DNA from: CAVZZV01 sp963779845
Lineage (GTDB): Bacteria; Bacteroidota; Bacteroidia; Bacteroidales; GCA-2748055
Length of the DNA stretch: 64,000 nucleotides
Direction of reading: 5' to 3'
NCBI GenBank assembly: GCA_963779845.1
Contig: CAVZZV010000005.1
Coordinates: forward strand, 682,001 to 746,000
Below, piece after piece: positions 51,624 through 61,111 of this stretch (within the stretch, counting starts at the first letter, position 1; the number at the start of each line of letters is the position of its first letter). The notes under the pieces were generated by a model. It ran no database searches, was not told the origin of the DNA, and saw only the letters and a program-made list of their open reading frames with translations. The translations under genes were made by a program, and so were the position numbers.

Positions 51624-52679
51624 ATGAAGAACCTTCAAACTACAGACGAGAATAACGACAACCAGGAGCTCTTTGAACATTTTCGTATTATTGCGGACAA
51701 AGGCCAGACACCAGTAAGGATTGACAAATTCCTTGTTAACCGCCTGGAAGGGGTCTCCCGGACCCGTCTTCAGGCTGCTTCCTCTGCAGGAAATATTTTC
51801 GTTAATGATCATCCGGTCAGGTCGAATTACAAGATCAAACCCGGGGACATCATTTCCATTGTCCTCCCTAATCCTCCCAGAGAGCTGGAGCTAATCCCGG
51901 AAGACATTCCGCTGAATATTGTTTTTGAAGATAACGATGTCATTGTGATCAACAAAGAACCCGGTATGGTGGTGCATCCCGGGTATGGAAATTATACCGG
52001 CACTATGGTTAATGCCCTGATGTACCATTTGAGGGAGGAACCTCTCTTTCAAACCGGGGAAATGCGTCCCGGTCTCGTTCACCGGATCGATAAGAATACT
52101 TCAGGGTTACTGGTCGTCGGAAAAAATGAAATCGCCATGAACAAACTGGCACGACAATTTTTCCTCAAGACCACCCTAAGGACTTACAATGCCTTGATAT
52201 GGGGAAACATGGAACAGAAGGAGGGAAGGATTGAAGGAAACATCGGCAGAAACCCGAAAGACAGGAAAAAGATGTTCGTCTTCCCTGATGGTTCAGAAGG
52301 GAAAGAGGCAGTGTCCCATTATAAAGTCCTGGAAACTTTTGATTATGTCAGCCTCGTAGAGTGCCGGCTTGAAACGGGACGGACGCACCAGATACGGGTT
52401 CATTTCCAGTCGTTGAAGCACCCTCTTTTTAATGACAGTGAGTATGGCGGAGACCAGATTCTGCGGGGAACTACCTTTACTAAATATAAGCAATTTGTCC
52501 AGAATTGCTTCAATATTATGCCCCGGCAGGCCCTTCATGCAAAAACATTGGGATTCATTCATCCTTCCTCCGGGAAAATGATGAACTTCGATAGTGAATT
52601 ACCCGACGATTTTACCAGGGTACTTGAAAAATGGAGAAGGTATGTTTCGGGTAGGGAAGATATGGATAGTGGGATGTGA
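51624..52679 (+). CDS. rluD: 23S rRNA pseudouridine synthase, RluD family
   Basis: This 351-residue protein has an N-terminal S4 domain (RIDKFLVNRLEGVSRTRLQAASSAGNIFVN, about 30-90) and the pseudouridine synthase core with GLVHRIDKNTSGLLVVGKN (catalytic Asp) and the later CRLETGRTHQIRVHF. It is typical of RluA/RluD enzymes acting on 23S rRNA. It lies in the PASTA-rluD-ddl cluster. Confidence 0.93.
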   Translation: MKNLQTTDENNDNQELFEHFRIIADKGQTPVRIDKFLVNRLEGVSRTRLQAASSAGNIFVNDHPVRSNYKIKPGDIISIVLPNPPRELELIPEDIPLNIVFEDNDVIVINKEPGMVVHPGYGNYTGTMVNALMYHLREEPLFQTGEMRPGLVHRIDKNTSGLLVVGKNEIAMNKLARQFFLKTTLRTYNALIWGNMEQKEGRIEGNIGRNPKDRKKMFVFPDGSEGKEAVSHYKVLETFDYVSLVECRLETGRTHQIRVHFQSLKHPLFNDSEYGGDQILRGTTFTKYKQFVQNCFNIMPRQALHAKTLGFIHPSSGKMMNFDSELPDDFTRVLEKWRRYVSGREDMDSGM

Positions 52680-52757
52680 AAAAGAATGGAAAACAATTAT
52701 ATTTACAACATAAAAACCCGGGAACAATAACTCGATAAGGTCAAAAAAGATATACGC

Positions 52758-53732
52758 GTGAAAAAAAATATAGCCATTATAGCCGGAGGCAATTCCTCCG
52801 AATTTCCAATATCCATCAAGAGCGCCGGAGAAATCATTAAATTGCTAAATCCTTGCTTGTACAATGTATGGCTGGTTGTATTGAAGGGCAAAAGTTGGAC
52901 TACGGTTCAGGAGGAGGGAATGGAGGTAAATGTGGATCTTAACGATTTCAGCATTTTGCTCCAGCAGGGTAAAATCCACTTTGATTACGCCTTCATTGTC
53001 ATTCATGGAGATCCCGGGGAGAATGGGAAATTGCAGGCCTATTTTGAAATGATGGGCATCCCTTACAATACTTGTGATGTGTTATCTTCAGCGCTTAGTT
53101 TTAACAAATTTGCCTGCAAATCTTACCTTAAAAATTTTGGCATCCTCTCGGCTGAATCGGTGGTAATAAAGAAAGGTCAACCCCTGGATGAAGCCTCTAT
53201 TCTCGAGAAAGCCGGCCTGCCCTGTTTTGTGAAGCCAAATAATGGCGGATCCAGTTTTGGCACCAGTAAGGTGACCCGGCAGGAGGATCTGTTCAAGGCT
53301 ATTGAATCAGCATTTAAAGAGGACAATGAAGTGATCATCGAAGCCTTCGTTAAAGGAGATGAATTAAGCTGCGGTCTACTGAAAACATCAAAGGAAGAGC
53401 TCATTTTTCCGGTGACGGAAATTGTCACTAAGAATGAATTTTTCGATTACGAGGCAAAATATACTCCGGGGGTTACCGATGAAATTACCCCGGCAAGGGT
53501 GGCGGCCGATATTCAGAAAAAGGTACAGAACATCTCTTCTGAGATTTACGGATTATTAAATTGCCGCGGACTGGTAAGGGTGGACTTTATCGTCAGGGGA
53601 AATCAGATTTACTTCCTTGAGCTGAATTCGGTGCCGGGCATGAGCAGGGAGAGTATTGTCCCTAAGCAGATTGAAGCGGCAGGATTAACGATGGAGGATG
53701 TGCTGGAGAAGATCATTGAGGATTCAATTTAG
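52758..53732 (+). CDS. ddl: D-alanine--D-alanine ligase
   Basis: This 324-residue ATP-grasp enzyme starts with IAIIAGGNSSEFPIS, has the lysine-containing FVKPNNGGSSFGTSKV ATP loop, and ends with FLELNSVPGMSRESIVPKQ with metal-binding Glu/Asn. It makes D-Ala-D-Ala for peptidoglycan, feeding the MurF reaction of murF-alr at 24260-26713. The start codon is GTG at 52758. Convergent with the carboxylase genes 12 nt away. Confidence 0.95.
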   Translation: MKKNIAIIAGGNSSEFPISIKSAGEIIKLLNPCLYNVWLVVLKGKSWTTVQEEGMEVNVDLNDFSILLQQGKIHFDYAFIVIHGDPGENGKLQAYFEMMGIPYNTCDVLSSALSFNKFACKSYLKNFGILSAESVVIKKGQPLDEASILEKAGLPCFVKPNNGGSSFGTSKVTRQEDLFKAIESAFKEDNEVIIEAFVKGDELSCGLLKTSKEELIFPVTEIVTKNEFFDYEAKYTPGVTDEITPARVAADIQKKVQNISSEIYGLLNCRGLVRVDFIVRGNQIYFLELNSVPGMSRESIVPKQIEAAGLTMEDVLEKIIEDSI

Positions 53733-53744
53733 GGATGGATTACC

Positions 53745-54284
53745 CTATTTCTCAATCTCGATCATCGCATCATCCTTCATGACCGAATCGTCCTTTTTGA
53801 TATGAACCTTCTTAATTTTACCGGCTACATGCGAAACTATTTCATTTTGCATTTTCATTGCTTCAAGGATCAGAAGAGGTTCACCAATCTTTATATCAGC
53901 ATTTTCTTCCACCAGAATTTCCAGTATTTTACCTGGCATGGGAGCTGAAATAATTTCATTCCGGGATTCCTTGTTGTGTTTACTCAAAGCCTTTTTGCGC
54001 TTATAGGAAAAAGGGGATTCAATACTAAAGGAATACCATACACCATTGACCATTATGGTGTAGCTATTTTGGTTTTTCTCCAGCACCTGAACAAGAAATT
54101 TACGATTGTCGTAAAATACAAAGCTAAACCCGCTGGAGTCTTCAACGACCTTGATCTCCACTTTCTTTCCTTTGAGCTTAACATTCTCATCCAGTGGATT
54201 GATAACTTCAAATTTCCTGTTTCCCGGAATGGTACAGGCAATAAACTTTTCTTTAGGTTTTTTGCCATTTGTGCTTTTTGTCAT
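53745..54284 (-). CDS. Biotin carrier protein of the acyl-CoA carboxylase operon
   Basis: This 179-residue protein has a C-terminal biotinyl domain with LILEAMKMQNEIV (biotinylated Lys near residue 145) and an N-terminal extension of about 100 residues that resembles the linker/BT region of alpha subunits. It is the last gene of a three-gene operon (carboxyltransferase, biotin carboxylase, carrier) read from right to left. Confidence 0.92.
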   Translation of the reverse strand: MTKSTNGKKPKEKFIACTIPGNRKFEVINPLDENVKLKGKKVEIKVVEDSSGFSFVFYDNRKFLVQVLEKNQNSYTIMVNGVWYSFSIESPFSYKRKKALSKHNKESRNEIISAPMPGKILEILVEENADIKIGEPLLILEAMKMQNEIVSHVAGKIKKVHIKKDDSVMKDDAMIEIEK

Positions 54285-54303
54285 ATTGAAACAATTTATC
54301 CGG

Positions 54304-55806
54304 TTAAGACCTTAAACGTTTTTTTAATAACCAGGGAGCCATGCTCCTGCCCTTCTCATAATTCACGGGACGGTTTTCTTCACTCTCCAGCTTTTTCGCA
54401 AATTGATAAGCGGCAAAAAAAGCGGCAATCATCTCTTCATCAGGATCGTCAATATAGGTCGAACTCATCTCTTTACTTATGAAGGAGGTGTCGTAGATGC
54501 CCTTCCTGAAATTTTTATTGGCAAGTACCGATTTAAAGAAAGGGATGGTTGTTTTTATTCCCTTTATCCATAACCTGTTCAGGGCAGTTCCGGAATAGTT
54601 CAATACTTTTTCCCTTGTTTCACCGTGAACAATGAGTTTAGCGATCATAGAATCAAAATAGGAGGTGACAACTGAGCCTTCCGTTACACCACTGTCAATC
54701 CTGATATTTTTACTCCTTGGAAGGGAGATTTTATCTATCACTCCAAGTGCAGGAGAAAATCCGGCCTGTACGTCTTCCGCATTAATACGGTATTCGATGG
54801 CCCAACCCTGAATTTTCACATCCTTTTGTTCCAGGGGAAGCTTTTCTCCGCTCGCCACCCTCAACTGCCATTCAATTAGATCCAGACCTGTAACCATTTC
54901 AGTAACAGGATGTTCTACCTGGATACGCGTATTCATTTCCATGAAATAGAAATCCGATTTATCGTCGAGCAGAAATTCTACTGTTCCGGCACTAAAATAA
55001 TTGACAGATTGAGCGATACTAACCGCTGCCTTGCCCATCCTTTCGCGGAGTTCTGGGGTCAGGGCAGGTGACGGGGACTCTTCAATAAGCTTTTGATGTT
55101 TCCGTTGCACCGAGCATTCACGTTCTCCAAGTTGAATAATGTTCCCATGTTTATCGCCAAAGATCTGAAATTCAATGTGCCTTGGGTTTCTCACATACTT
55201 TTCAATAAAGAGCGATGGATCGTTAAAAGCTTTTTCAGATTCGGAGCTGGCCATTCTGAAATTCTTTTCAATGTCTTTTTCCCTTTCCACAATTCGCATT
55301 CCCCTGCCACCACCGCCCGATGCAGCTTTCAGGATTACAGGGTATCCAATTCTGTTAGCAATGGTTGCAGCCTCTTCCGGACTTGCTACATTATCCTGGC
55401 TTCCTTCAAGTAGGGGTACCCCATGCTTACGGGCCAGTTGCTTGGCTATGGTTTTGTTTCCCATCTTATAGATTGCATCCGGGGAAGGGCCAATGAAAAC
55501 GATCTTATCCTCCTCGCACCGTTTAGCGAAATAGGGATTTTCCGCTAAAAATCCATATCCGGGATGAATAGCATCTATTTTATTTGCTTTAACTGACTTT
55601 ATAATTTCTTCTATATCCAGAAATTCGGGAATATCGTTTAAGCGTTCGGAGAAATCAATAATATGGTCGGCTTCGCTAAGATATAGGGCGGTTGGTTCCT
55701 TGGAGGTCTTTATAACCCAGGTCTTTATTCCCATTTTTTTTGCGGTATGGATAACCCGTATGGCAATCTCTCCGCGATTTGCGATAAGTAGGCTTTTTAG
55801 CTTCAT
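54304..55806 (-). CDS. Biotin carboxylase subunit of an acyl-CoA carboxylase
   Basis: This 500-residue ATP-grasp protein begins with LLIANRGEIAIRVIHTAKKMG and has KAASGGGGRGMRIV (glycine-rich ATP loop), HIEFQIFGDKHGNI, ERECSVQRKHQKLIEESPSP and MNTRIQVEHPVTEMVTGLDL, all biotin carboxylase signatures. It carboxylates biotin with ATP and bicarbonate. It sits between the beta subunit (8 nt upstream gap) and the carrier (19 nt). Confidence 0.95.
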   Translation of the reverse strand: MKLKSLLIANRGEIAIRVIHTAKKMGIKTWVIKTSKEPTALYLSEADHIIDFSERLNDIPEFLDIEEIIKSVKANKIDAIHPGYGFLAENPYFAKRCEEDKIVFIGPSPDAIYKMGNKTIAKQLARKHGVPLLEGSQDNVASPEEAATIANRIGYPVILKAASGGGGRGMRIVEREKDIEKNFRMASSESEKAFNDPSLFIEKYVRNPRHIEFQIFGDKHGNIIQLGERECSVQRKHQKLIEESPSPALTPELRERMGKAAVSIAQSVNYFSAGTVEFLLDDKSDFYFMEMNTRIQVEHPVTEMVTGLDLIEWQLRVASGEKLPLEQKDVKIQGWAIEYRINAEDVQAGFSPALGVIDKISLPRSKNIRIDSGVTEGSVVTSYFDSMIAKLIVHGETREKVLNYSGTALNRLWIKGIKTTIPFFKSVLANKNFRKGIYDTSFISKEMSSTYIDDPDEEMIAAFFAAYQFAKKLESEENRPVNYEKGRSMAPWLLKKRLRS

Positions 55807-55814
55807 AAAAAAGT

Positions 55815-57371
55815 TTATAGAGGAATATTTCCGTGCTTTCTTGAAGGAACATTCACGTGTTTATTCTCAAGGGCTTCGAAAGCGATGATTAATTTCCGTC
55901 TGGTTATTGCCGGATCGATAACTTCATCGATGTACCCTTTCTCATCAGCAATATATGGATTGGCAATCTCACTGCGGTATTTCATGGCTAATTCTTTTTT
56001 TAAAATATCGGGGTTTTCCGCCGCAGCAAGTTCCCGCTTATAAAGAATAGCTACGGCACCCTCCGGACCCATTACGGCAATCTCGGCCGTAGGCCAGGCA
56101 AAATTGAAGTCGCCACCGAGATTCTTACTGTTCATGACGCAATAGGCCCCGCCATAAGATTTTCGAAGGATGACCGTAATTCTGGGTACGGTGGCATCGG
56201 CATAAGCGTAAAGTAATTTTGCACCATGCCGTATAATCGCGTTATGTTCCTGATCCAGTCCCGGAAGAAATCCGGGCACATCTTCCAGGGTAAGAAGAGG
56301 AATATTGAAGGAATCGCAAAAGCGGATGAACCGTGAGGCTTTCATGGAGGAGTTGATGTCGAGCGTCCCTGCAAGAACCTTTGGCTGATTGGCAATGATC
56401 CCTATGGTTTTGCCATCCAGCCTGCCGAATCCTATGACAATGTTCTGTGCATATTTTTCAGAAATTTCAAAAAAATCCCCTTTATCAACGATAAGATTGA
56501 TAACATCCTTCACATCGTAGGGTTTGTTGGCGTCATCAGGAACAATTTCCCGTAAGCGCTCATCGAACATTTTTTGCTCATCTACACTCTCTACAAAGGG
56601 TGCGTTTTCCAAATTATTGGAAGGCAGATAAGACAAAAGCTTTTTGACCCCAAAAAGGGTATTTTCCTCGTCTTCATAGATAAAGTGGGCTATTCCACTT
56701 TTTTTTGCATGAACTTCAGCTCCACCCAGATCTTCAAAACTTACCTCTTCATTCAGTACCTCTTTTACGACATTCGGACCGGTCACAAACATGTAACTGG
56801 TCTTGTTTGTCATGAAAATAAAATCGGTGATGGCTGGAGAATACACTGCTCCTCCGGCTGCCGGCCCGAGGATGACTGAAATCTGGGGAATAACACCGGA
56901 AGACTGGACATTCCTGTAAAAAATGCGCGCATAGCCGGCCAGGCTTGCTATCCCCTCCTGGATACGGGCACCTCCGGAGTCGATTAATCCGATCAATGGC
57001 GCACCCATTTTCAGGGCCATATCCTGTATTTTTGAAATTTTCTCGGCATGTACCTGCCCCAGGGATCCCCCCATAACGTTAAAGTCCTGGGAATAGGCAA
57101 ATGCAAGACGATCGCTGATCATACCATGTCCAATGATAACTCCATCGCCATAGGAATTGGTTACTTTTCCGAAACTGGAATCGATAAGCGCAGGCTTTGA
57201 GAAAGCATCGATCTCTTCAAAACTTCCTTCGTCAAATAACATTTCAATGCGTTCACGGGCTGTTAACTTACTTCTGGCGTGCTGTCTTTTAATAGAATCG
57301 GTTCCGTTCTGTTCCTGAAAATCCTTCTGCCTGTCGAGATACCTGTTAAAATTCCGTCCGTTTACATCCAT
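55815..57371 (-). CDS. Acyl-CoA carboxylase beta (carboxyltransferase) subunit
   Basis: This 518-residue protein has the two carboxyltransferase segments: SGGARIQEGIASLAGYARIF with AAGGAVYSPAITDF, and DVPGFLPGLDQEHNAIIRHGAK with KSYGGAYCVMNS. It is clearly paralogous to the protein at 33218-34756, with typical propionyl/acetyl-CoA carboxylase features. First gene of the three-gene operon. The CoA substrate is likely propionyl-CoA or acetyl-CoA; MeaB favours propionyl-CoA. Confidence 0.93.
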   Translation of the reverse strand: MDVNGRNFNRYLDRQKDFQEQNGTDSIKRQHARSKLTARERIEMLFDEGSFEEIDAFSKPALIDSSFGKVTNSYGDGVIIGHGMISDRLAFAYSQDFNVMGGSLGQVHAEKISKIQDMALKMGAPLIGLIDSGGARIQEGIASLAGYARIFYRNVQSSGVIPQISVILGPAAGGAVYSPAITDFIFMTNKTSYMFVTGPNVVKEVLNEEVSFEDLGGAEVHAKKSGIAHFIYEDEENTLFGVKKLLSYLPSNNLENAPFVESVDEQKMFDERLREIVPDDANKPYDVKDVINLIVDKGDFFEISEKYAQNIVIGFGRLDGKTIGIIANQPKVLAGTLDINSSMKASRFIRFCDSFNIPLLTLEDVPGFLPGLDQEHNAIIRHGAKLLYAYADATVPRITVILRKSYGGAYCVMNSKNLGGDFNFAWPTAEIAVMGPEGAVAILYKRELAAAENPDILKKELAMKYRSEIANPYIADEKGYIDEVIDPAITRRKLIIAFEALENKHVNVPSRKHGNIPL

Positions 57372-57707
57372 TTGTTTCGGTTTGAATTACATCTATGCAA
57401 AATAAGACAAAATACTCTTTTTTACCAAATAATCAAATTAGATCGAAAAATCAATTGATTGAATAGTGATAAAAGTGCATCTTCAAAGGTAACAATAAAA
57501 TTAATTTTTGGAATTCTATTGCATAGAATGTCAATTTTCAGCCCTAACCAATTGATAATTTGACTGGATCCAATCGCATTTATCCGAATTTCCGGAAGAT
57601 TTAATGGCATGGATCATGACAAAAAAAACCGCCACCGGGTCGCAATCGGTGACGGTTTTAAAAGAATGATAAGTCGCATGACTTAACCATCCCAAACCCC
57701 AAATCGT
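57372..57707 (-). other. 336-nt intergenic region between the carboxylase operon and ssb
   Basis: This stretch is AT-rich and holds the ssb terminator at 57621-57659. A 62-codon reverse frame at 57422-57610 has no recognisable motif or codon bias and is not called. The upstream part likely carries the promoter of the carboxylase operon, but no clear TAnnTTTG box was found. Confidence 0.4.
57621..57659 (-). terminator. Rho-independent terminator after ssb
   Basis: Arms AAAACCG-C-CACCG (57625-57637) and CGGTG-A-CGGTTTT (57647-57659) pair with one mismatch. On the reverse strand the hairpin is followed by a T tract (the run of A at 57621-57628 on the + strand). It lies 49 nt after the ssb stop. 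Confidence 0.75.
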
Positions 57708-58055
57708 TTATTCACTGGCCGTTTTCGGAGCCAGAAAAACAAAATTGTCGCAATAAACTTCTGAAGAATAATGTTTTACACCATCCTTGTCGTCCCAGGC
57801 ATTGTTCTGGATCTTCCCTTCAATATAGATCGGATCGCCTTTTTTCAGATATTTCTGGATCGCTTCAGCCTGTTTGTGCCAGACAACAATTCTATGCCAG
57901 ACAGTTTTCTGGGTTTCCTTGCCGGATTTATCAGAATAGTATTCATTCGTGGCGAGGGAAAAATTTGCCACCAGGCCATTTTCTTTGAACTGATTTACCT
58001 TCGGATCTTCTCCGACATTTCCCATTAGGGTGACTCTGTTAATTCCATTTTTCAT
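57708..58055 (-). CDS. ssb: Single-stranded DNA-binding protein (short form)
   Basis: This 115-residue OB-fold protein starts INRVTLMGNVGEDPKVNQF and has the KTVWHRIVVWHKQAEAIQKYLKKGDPIYIEGKI segment of SSB. The usual glycine-rich linker and acidic DDIPF tail are missing; it ends LAPKTASE. Short SSB variants without that tail occur in Bacteroidota. It is bracketed by terminators on both sides and so is monocistronic. Confidence 0.92.
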   Translation of the reverse strand: MKNGINRVTLMGNVGEDPKVNQFKENGLVANFSLATNEYYSDKSGKETQKTVWHRIVVWHKQAEAIQKYLKKGDPIYIEGKIQNNAWDDKDGVKHYSSEVYCDNFVFLAPKTASE

Positions 58056-58127
58056 AAGTGGTGGTGTTATATTTTACCCTTAATGGAATTATTCGGGAAA
58101 TCTCGTCCAGCGAAAGTGTTTTTTTTG

Positions 58128-58156
58128 CAAAAAAAAGAGGCGGTTCCCCCGCCTCT
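58128..58156 (-). terminator. Rho-independent terminator after gcvP
   Basis: AGAGGCGG (58136-58143) and CCGCCTCT (58149-58156) form a perfect 8-bp stem. On the reverse strand it is followed by a run of eight T (the A run at 58128-58135 on the + strand). It lies 16 nt after the gcvP stop. Confidence 0.85.
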
Positions 58157-58171
58157 AAGAATAGATAGTGT

Positions 58172-61021
58172 CTAAAGACAAGAACAAATTAAGTTCCGGT
58201 CACCATAGGCATCATCAACCCTTCCGACCGGGGGCCAAAACTTATACCGGTAAATCCACGGGAGCGGATAGGCTGCTTTCTCTCTCGGATAGGAATGATT
58301 CCACTGATCGGCGGTACATTCCACGACAGTATGGGGGGCATTTTTTAGTACATTATCTTCCTTGTCCGCCATATTTGTCCGGATTTCCATAATCTCTTCA
58401 TGGATGGCATTCATTGCTTCCACAAAACGATTCAGTTCCTGTAGAGACTCACTTTCTGTAGGTTCAACCATCAGGGTCCCATGCACCGGGAAAGACAAAG
58501 TAGGTGCATGAAATCCATAGTCCATTAACCTTTTAGCAATATCGGCTTCCGTAATCCCGGTAGAAGGCTTGAAATCACGGCAATCCAGGATCATCTCATG
58601 GGCCACGTAACCATGTTTGCCGGTATATAAAATATCGTATTTCGATTTCAGGCAGGCCATAAGGTAATTCGCGTTCAGGATAGCAATTTTACTCGCCCTT
58701 GTAAGCCCCTCACCCCCGAGCATCTTAATGTATGCATGAGAAATGGTAAGGATATTGGCACTGCCATAGGGGGCTGCGGATATGGCCTGAATGCCATTTA
58801 TTCCACCTGTTTCGGCGAGGGGATGGGTAGGGAGAAATTCCACAAGATGCTTTGCAACGGCAATGGGCCCTACCCCGGGACCCCCTCCACCATGGGGTAT
58901 CGCGAATGTTTTATGAAGATTAAGATGACATACATCGGCGCCAATAGTTCCGGGATTAGTCAACCCCACCTGCGCGTTCATGTTGGCTCCGTCCATGTAT
59001 ACCTGTCCTCCATTTTCATGAATAATCTCCATCATCTCAACAATGTCTTCTTCAAATACCCCATGGGTAGAGGGGTAAGTGATCATAAAGGCGGCCAGCT
59101 TGTCCCTATGCTCCTCAGCAAGAAGCCGCAGGCAATCCACCTGTATATTTCCTTTATAATCGCAATCGACAACAACAACCTGCATTCCGGCCATCACAGC
59201 CGAAGCAGGATTAGTTCCATGGGCAGATGCGGGAATCAACACAATATTTCTTTGTCCCTCTCCCCTGCTTCGATGAAATTCGCGAATGACCATTAATCCG
59301 GCATATTCTCCTGAAGCCCCGGAATTGGGCTGAAAGGAAATAGCTTCAAAACCTGTGATTTCACAAAGGTCCCTGCTAAGTTCATTGAAGAGCTGTTGGT
59401 ATCCTTCCACCTGGTTAAGTGGAACAAAGGGATGAATATTGGCAAATTCGGGCCATAAGAAGGCAAATAACTCTGATGCGGCGTTTAACTTCATGGTACA
59501 ACTTCCCAAAGGAATCATGGAATGTGCCAGGGATATATCTTTACTCTCAAGACGCTTGATATAGCGCATTAATTCGGTTTCAGAACGGTATATATGAAAG
59601 ACCCCCTGAGCAAGGAAGCTGGATTCTCGCTGGAATTTATTATCAAAACCATATTCCGAACTTACTGTCTGAATATGGCTGATTTTCTTTTTAATTGCAC
59701 TTCCGAAAATTTCCAGGATATCGTTTAAATCTTCTTTCTCTACCGTTTCATCAAGGCTTATCCCAATAGAACCATCCTCCAGATAACGGAAATTGATTTC
59801 TTTTCTGAGGGCAAGGGAACGAACATCTTCAGCGGTACAGTCATTTGGTAGTTCAATTAAAAGGGTATCGAAAAAGTTTCGGTTAAGCTGCCTGCAACCT
59901 AATCCCGTGAGCCCTTTTTCGAGCGTGTTCGCAGAGAAATGGATTTTACCGGCAATTTTTCGCAATCCCTCAGGTCCGTGATACACCGCGTACATTCCTG
60001 CCATGGTAGCAAGCAAGGCTTGCGCAGTGCAAATATTCGAGGTGGCTTTCTCACGTTTGATGTGTTGCTCCCGGGTTTGCAATGCCATTCGAAAAGCAGG
60101 GTTTTTATGGCGATCGACTGATACCCCGATAATCCTTCCCGGTATGCTTCGTTTGAACTTTTCCCTTGTGGCAAAAAATGCGGCATGAGGTCCACCATAC
60201 CCAAGAGGAACACCAAAACGTTGAGTATTCCCAACAACTACATCTGCACCCCACTCTCCCGGAGGGCTAAGAAGGGTAAGGCTTAAAAGATCTGCAATGA
60301 CCCCGATTAGCAACCGGGAGCTGTGCGCCTTTTCCGCAAATGCCTCATAATCATTGATATTCCCATTCGAATCCGGATACTGAACTAAACATCCAAAATA
60401 GGAATCGTCGGGGTCAAACCCATTGAAATCACCCCTTTGTACTTCAATCCCAAGACCTTCGGCACGTGTGTTGATCACCGCAAGATGCTGGGGGAAAATA
60501 TTTTCATCGACGTAAAATTTACGGGCTTGTGTCTGCCCCGGATTCTTTGGCCTCAGATTGAACATCATAATCATTGCCTCGGCTGCCGCGGTGGATTCAT
60601 CAAGAAGGGAAGCATTGGCAATTTCCATGGAAGTGAGTTCGGTAACCAACGTTTGAAAATTAAGAAGAGCTTCTAACCTTCCTTGTGAAATTTCAGCCTG
60701 GTAAGGGGTATAGGAGGTATACCAGCCTGGATTTTCAAGAATGTTCCTCCTGATAACAGAAAGGCTTATGGTATTGTAATAACCCATGCCAATATAGGAT
60801 CTGAACAGGCGGTTTTTTGCAGCAATTTCCCGTATATAATTTAGATAATGGTACTCACTCATTCCTTCATTGATTCCTGGCCCTGATTTAAGTCGGATGG
60901 ATGAAGGAATCGTTTTTTCCACTAACTCATTAAGGCTCGAAACTCCTATTTTATCGAGCATTTCCTGGATTTCTGAATCCCGTGGGCCGATATGGCGATC
61001 AACAAATTTATCTATAGACAT
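58172..61021 (-). CDS. gcvP: Glycine dehydrogenase (aminomethyl-transferring), P protein
   Basis: This 949-residue protein is a fused P-protein of the glycine cleavage system, with an N-terminal half (FVDRHIGPRDSEIQEM, DESTAAAEAM) and a catalytic C-terminal half with the PLP lysine in LNLHKTFAIPHGGGGPG. It decarboxylates glycine and passes the aminomethyl group to the H protein. No gcvT or gcvH is adjacent. A TAATTTTG box lies upstream and a strong terminator downstream. Confidence 0.97.
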   Translation of the reverse strand: MSIDKFVDRHIGPRDSEIQEMLDKIGVSSLNELVEKTIPSSIRLKSGPGINEGMSEYHYLNYIREIAAKNRLFRSYIGMGYYNTISLSVIRRNILENPGWYTSYTPYQAEISQGRLEALLNFQTLVTELTSMEIANASLLDESTAAAEAMIMMFNLRPKNPGQTQARKFYVDENIFPQHLAVINTRAEGLGIEVQRGDFNGFDPDDSYFGCLVQYPDSNGNINDYEAFAEKAHSSRLLIGVIADLLSLTLLSPPGEWGADVVVGNTQRFGVPLGYGGPHAAFFATREKFKRSIPGRIIGVSVDRHKNPAFRMALQTREQHIKREKATSNICTAQALLATMAGMYAVYHGPEGLRKIAGKIHFSANTLEKGLTGLGCRQLNRNFFDTLLIELPNDCTAEDVRSLALRKEINFRYLEDGSIGISLDETVEKEDLNDILEIFGSAIKKKISHIQTVSSEYGFDNKFQRESSFLAQGVFHIYRSETELMRYIKRLESKDISLAHSMIPLGSCTMKLNAASELFAFLWPEFANIHPFVPLNQVEGYQQLFNELSRDLCEITGFEAISFQPNSGASGEYAGLMVIREFHRSRGEGQRNIVLIPASAHGTNPASAVMAGMQVVVVDCDYKGNIQVDCLRLLAEEHRDKLAAFMITYPSTHGVFEEDIVEMMEIIHENGGQVYMDGANMNAQVGLTNPGTIGADVCHLNLHKTFAIPHGGGGPGVGPIAVAKHLVEFLPTHPLAETGGINGIQAISAAPYGSANILTISHAYIKMLGGEGLTRASKIAILNANYLMACLKSKYDILYTGKHGYVAHEMILDCRDFKPSTGITEADIAKRLMDYGFHAPTLSFPVHGTLMVEPTESESLQELNRFVEAMNAIHEEIMEIRTNMADKEDNVLKNAPHTVVECTADQWNHSYPREKAAYPLPWIYRYKFWPPVGRVDDAYGDRNLICSCL

Positions 61022-61057
61022 TTTTTAAAATGAATTTATAAAATTGAAATTTTGTGC

Positions 61058-61065
61058 CAAAATTA
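61058..61065 (-). promoter_or_regulatory. gcvP -7 box (TAATTTTG)
   Basis: On the reverse strand TAATTTTG followed by GCA matches TAnnTTTG, 36 nt before the gcvP ATG. No glycine riboswitch structure was recognised in this short leader. Confidence 0.45.
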
Positions 61066-61111
61066 AGGACTTAATATTGGTTTTTCTTAAAAACTTATAT
61101 GTTTTTCTCAT

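Noticed and set aside
57422..57610. A 62-codon reverse-strand frame between the ssb terminator and the carboxylase operon
   Set aside because: No motif, signal peptide or codon bias, AT-rich, and no promoter; it looks like chance.
61022..61111. Glycine riboswitch upstream of gcvP
   Set aside because: The leader after the -7 box is only about 30 nt, too short for a glycine aptamer.
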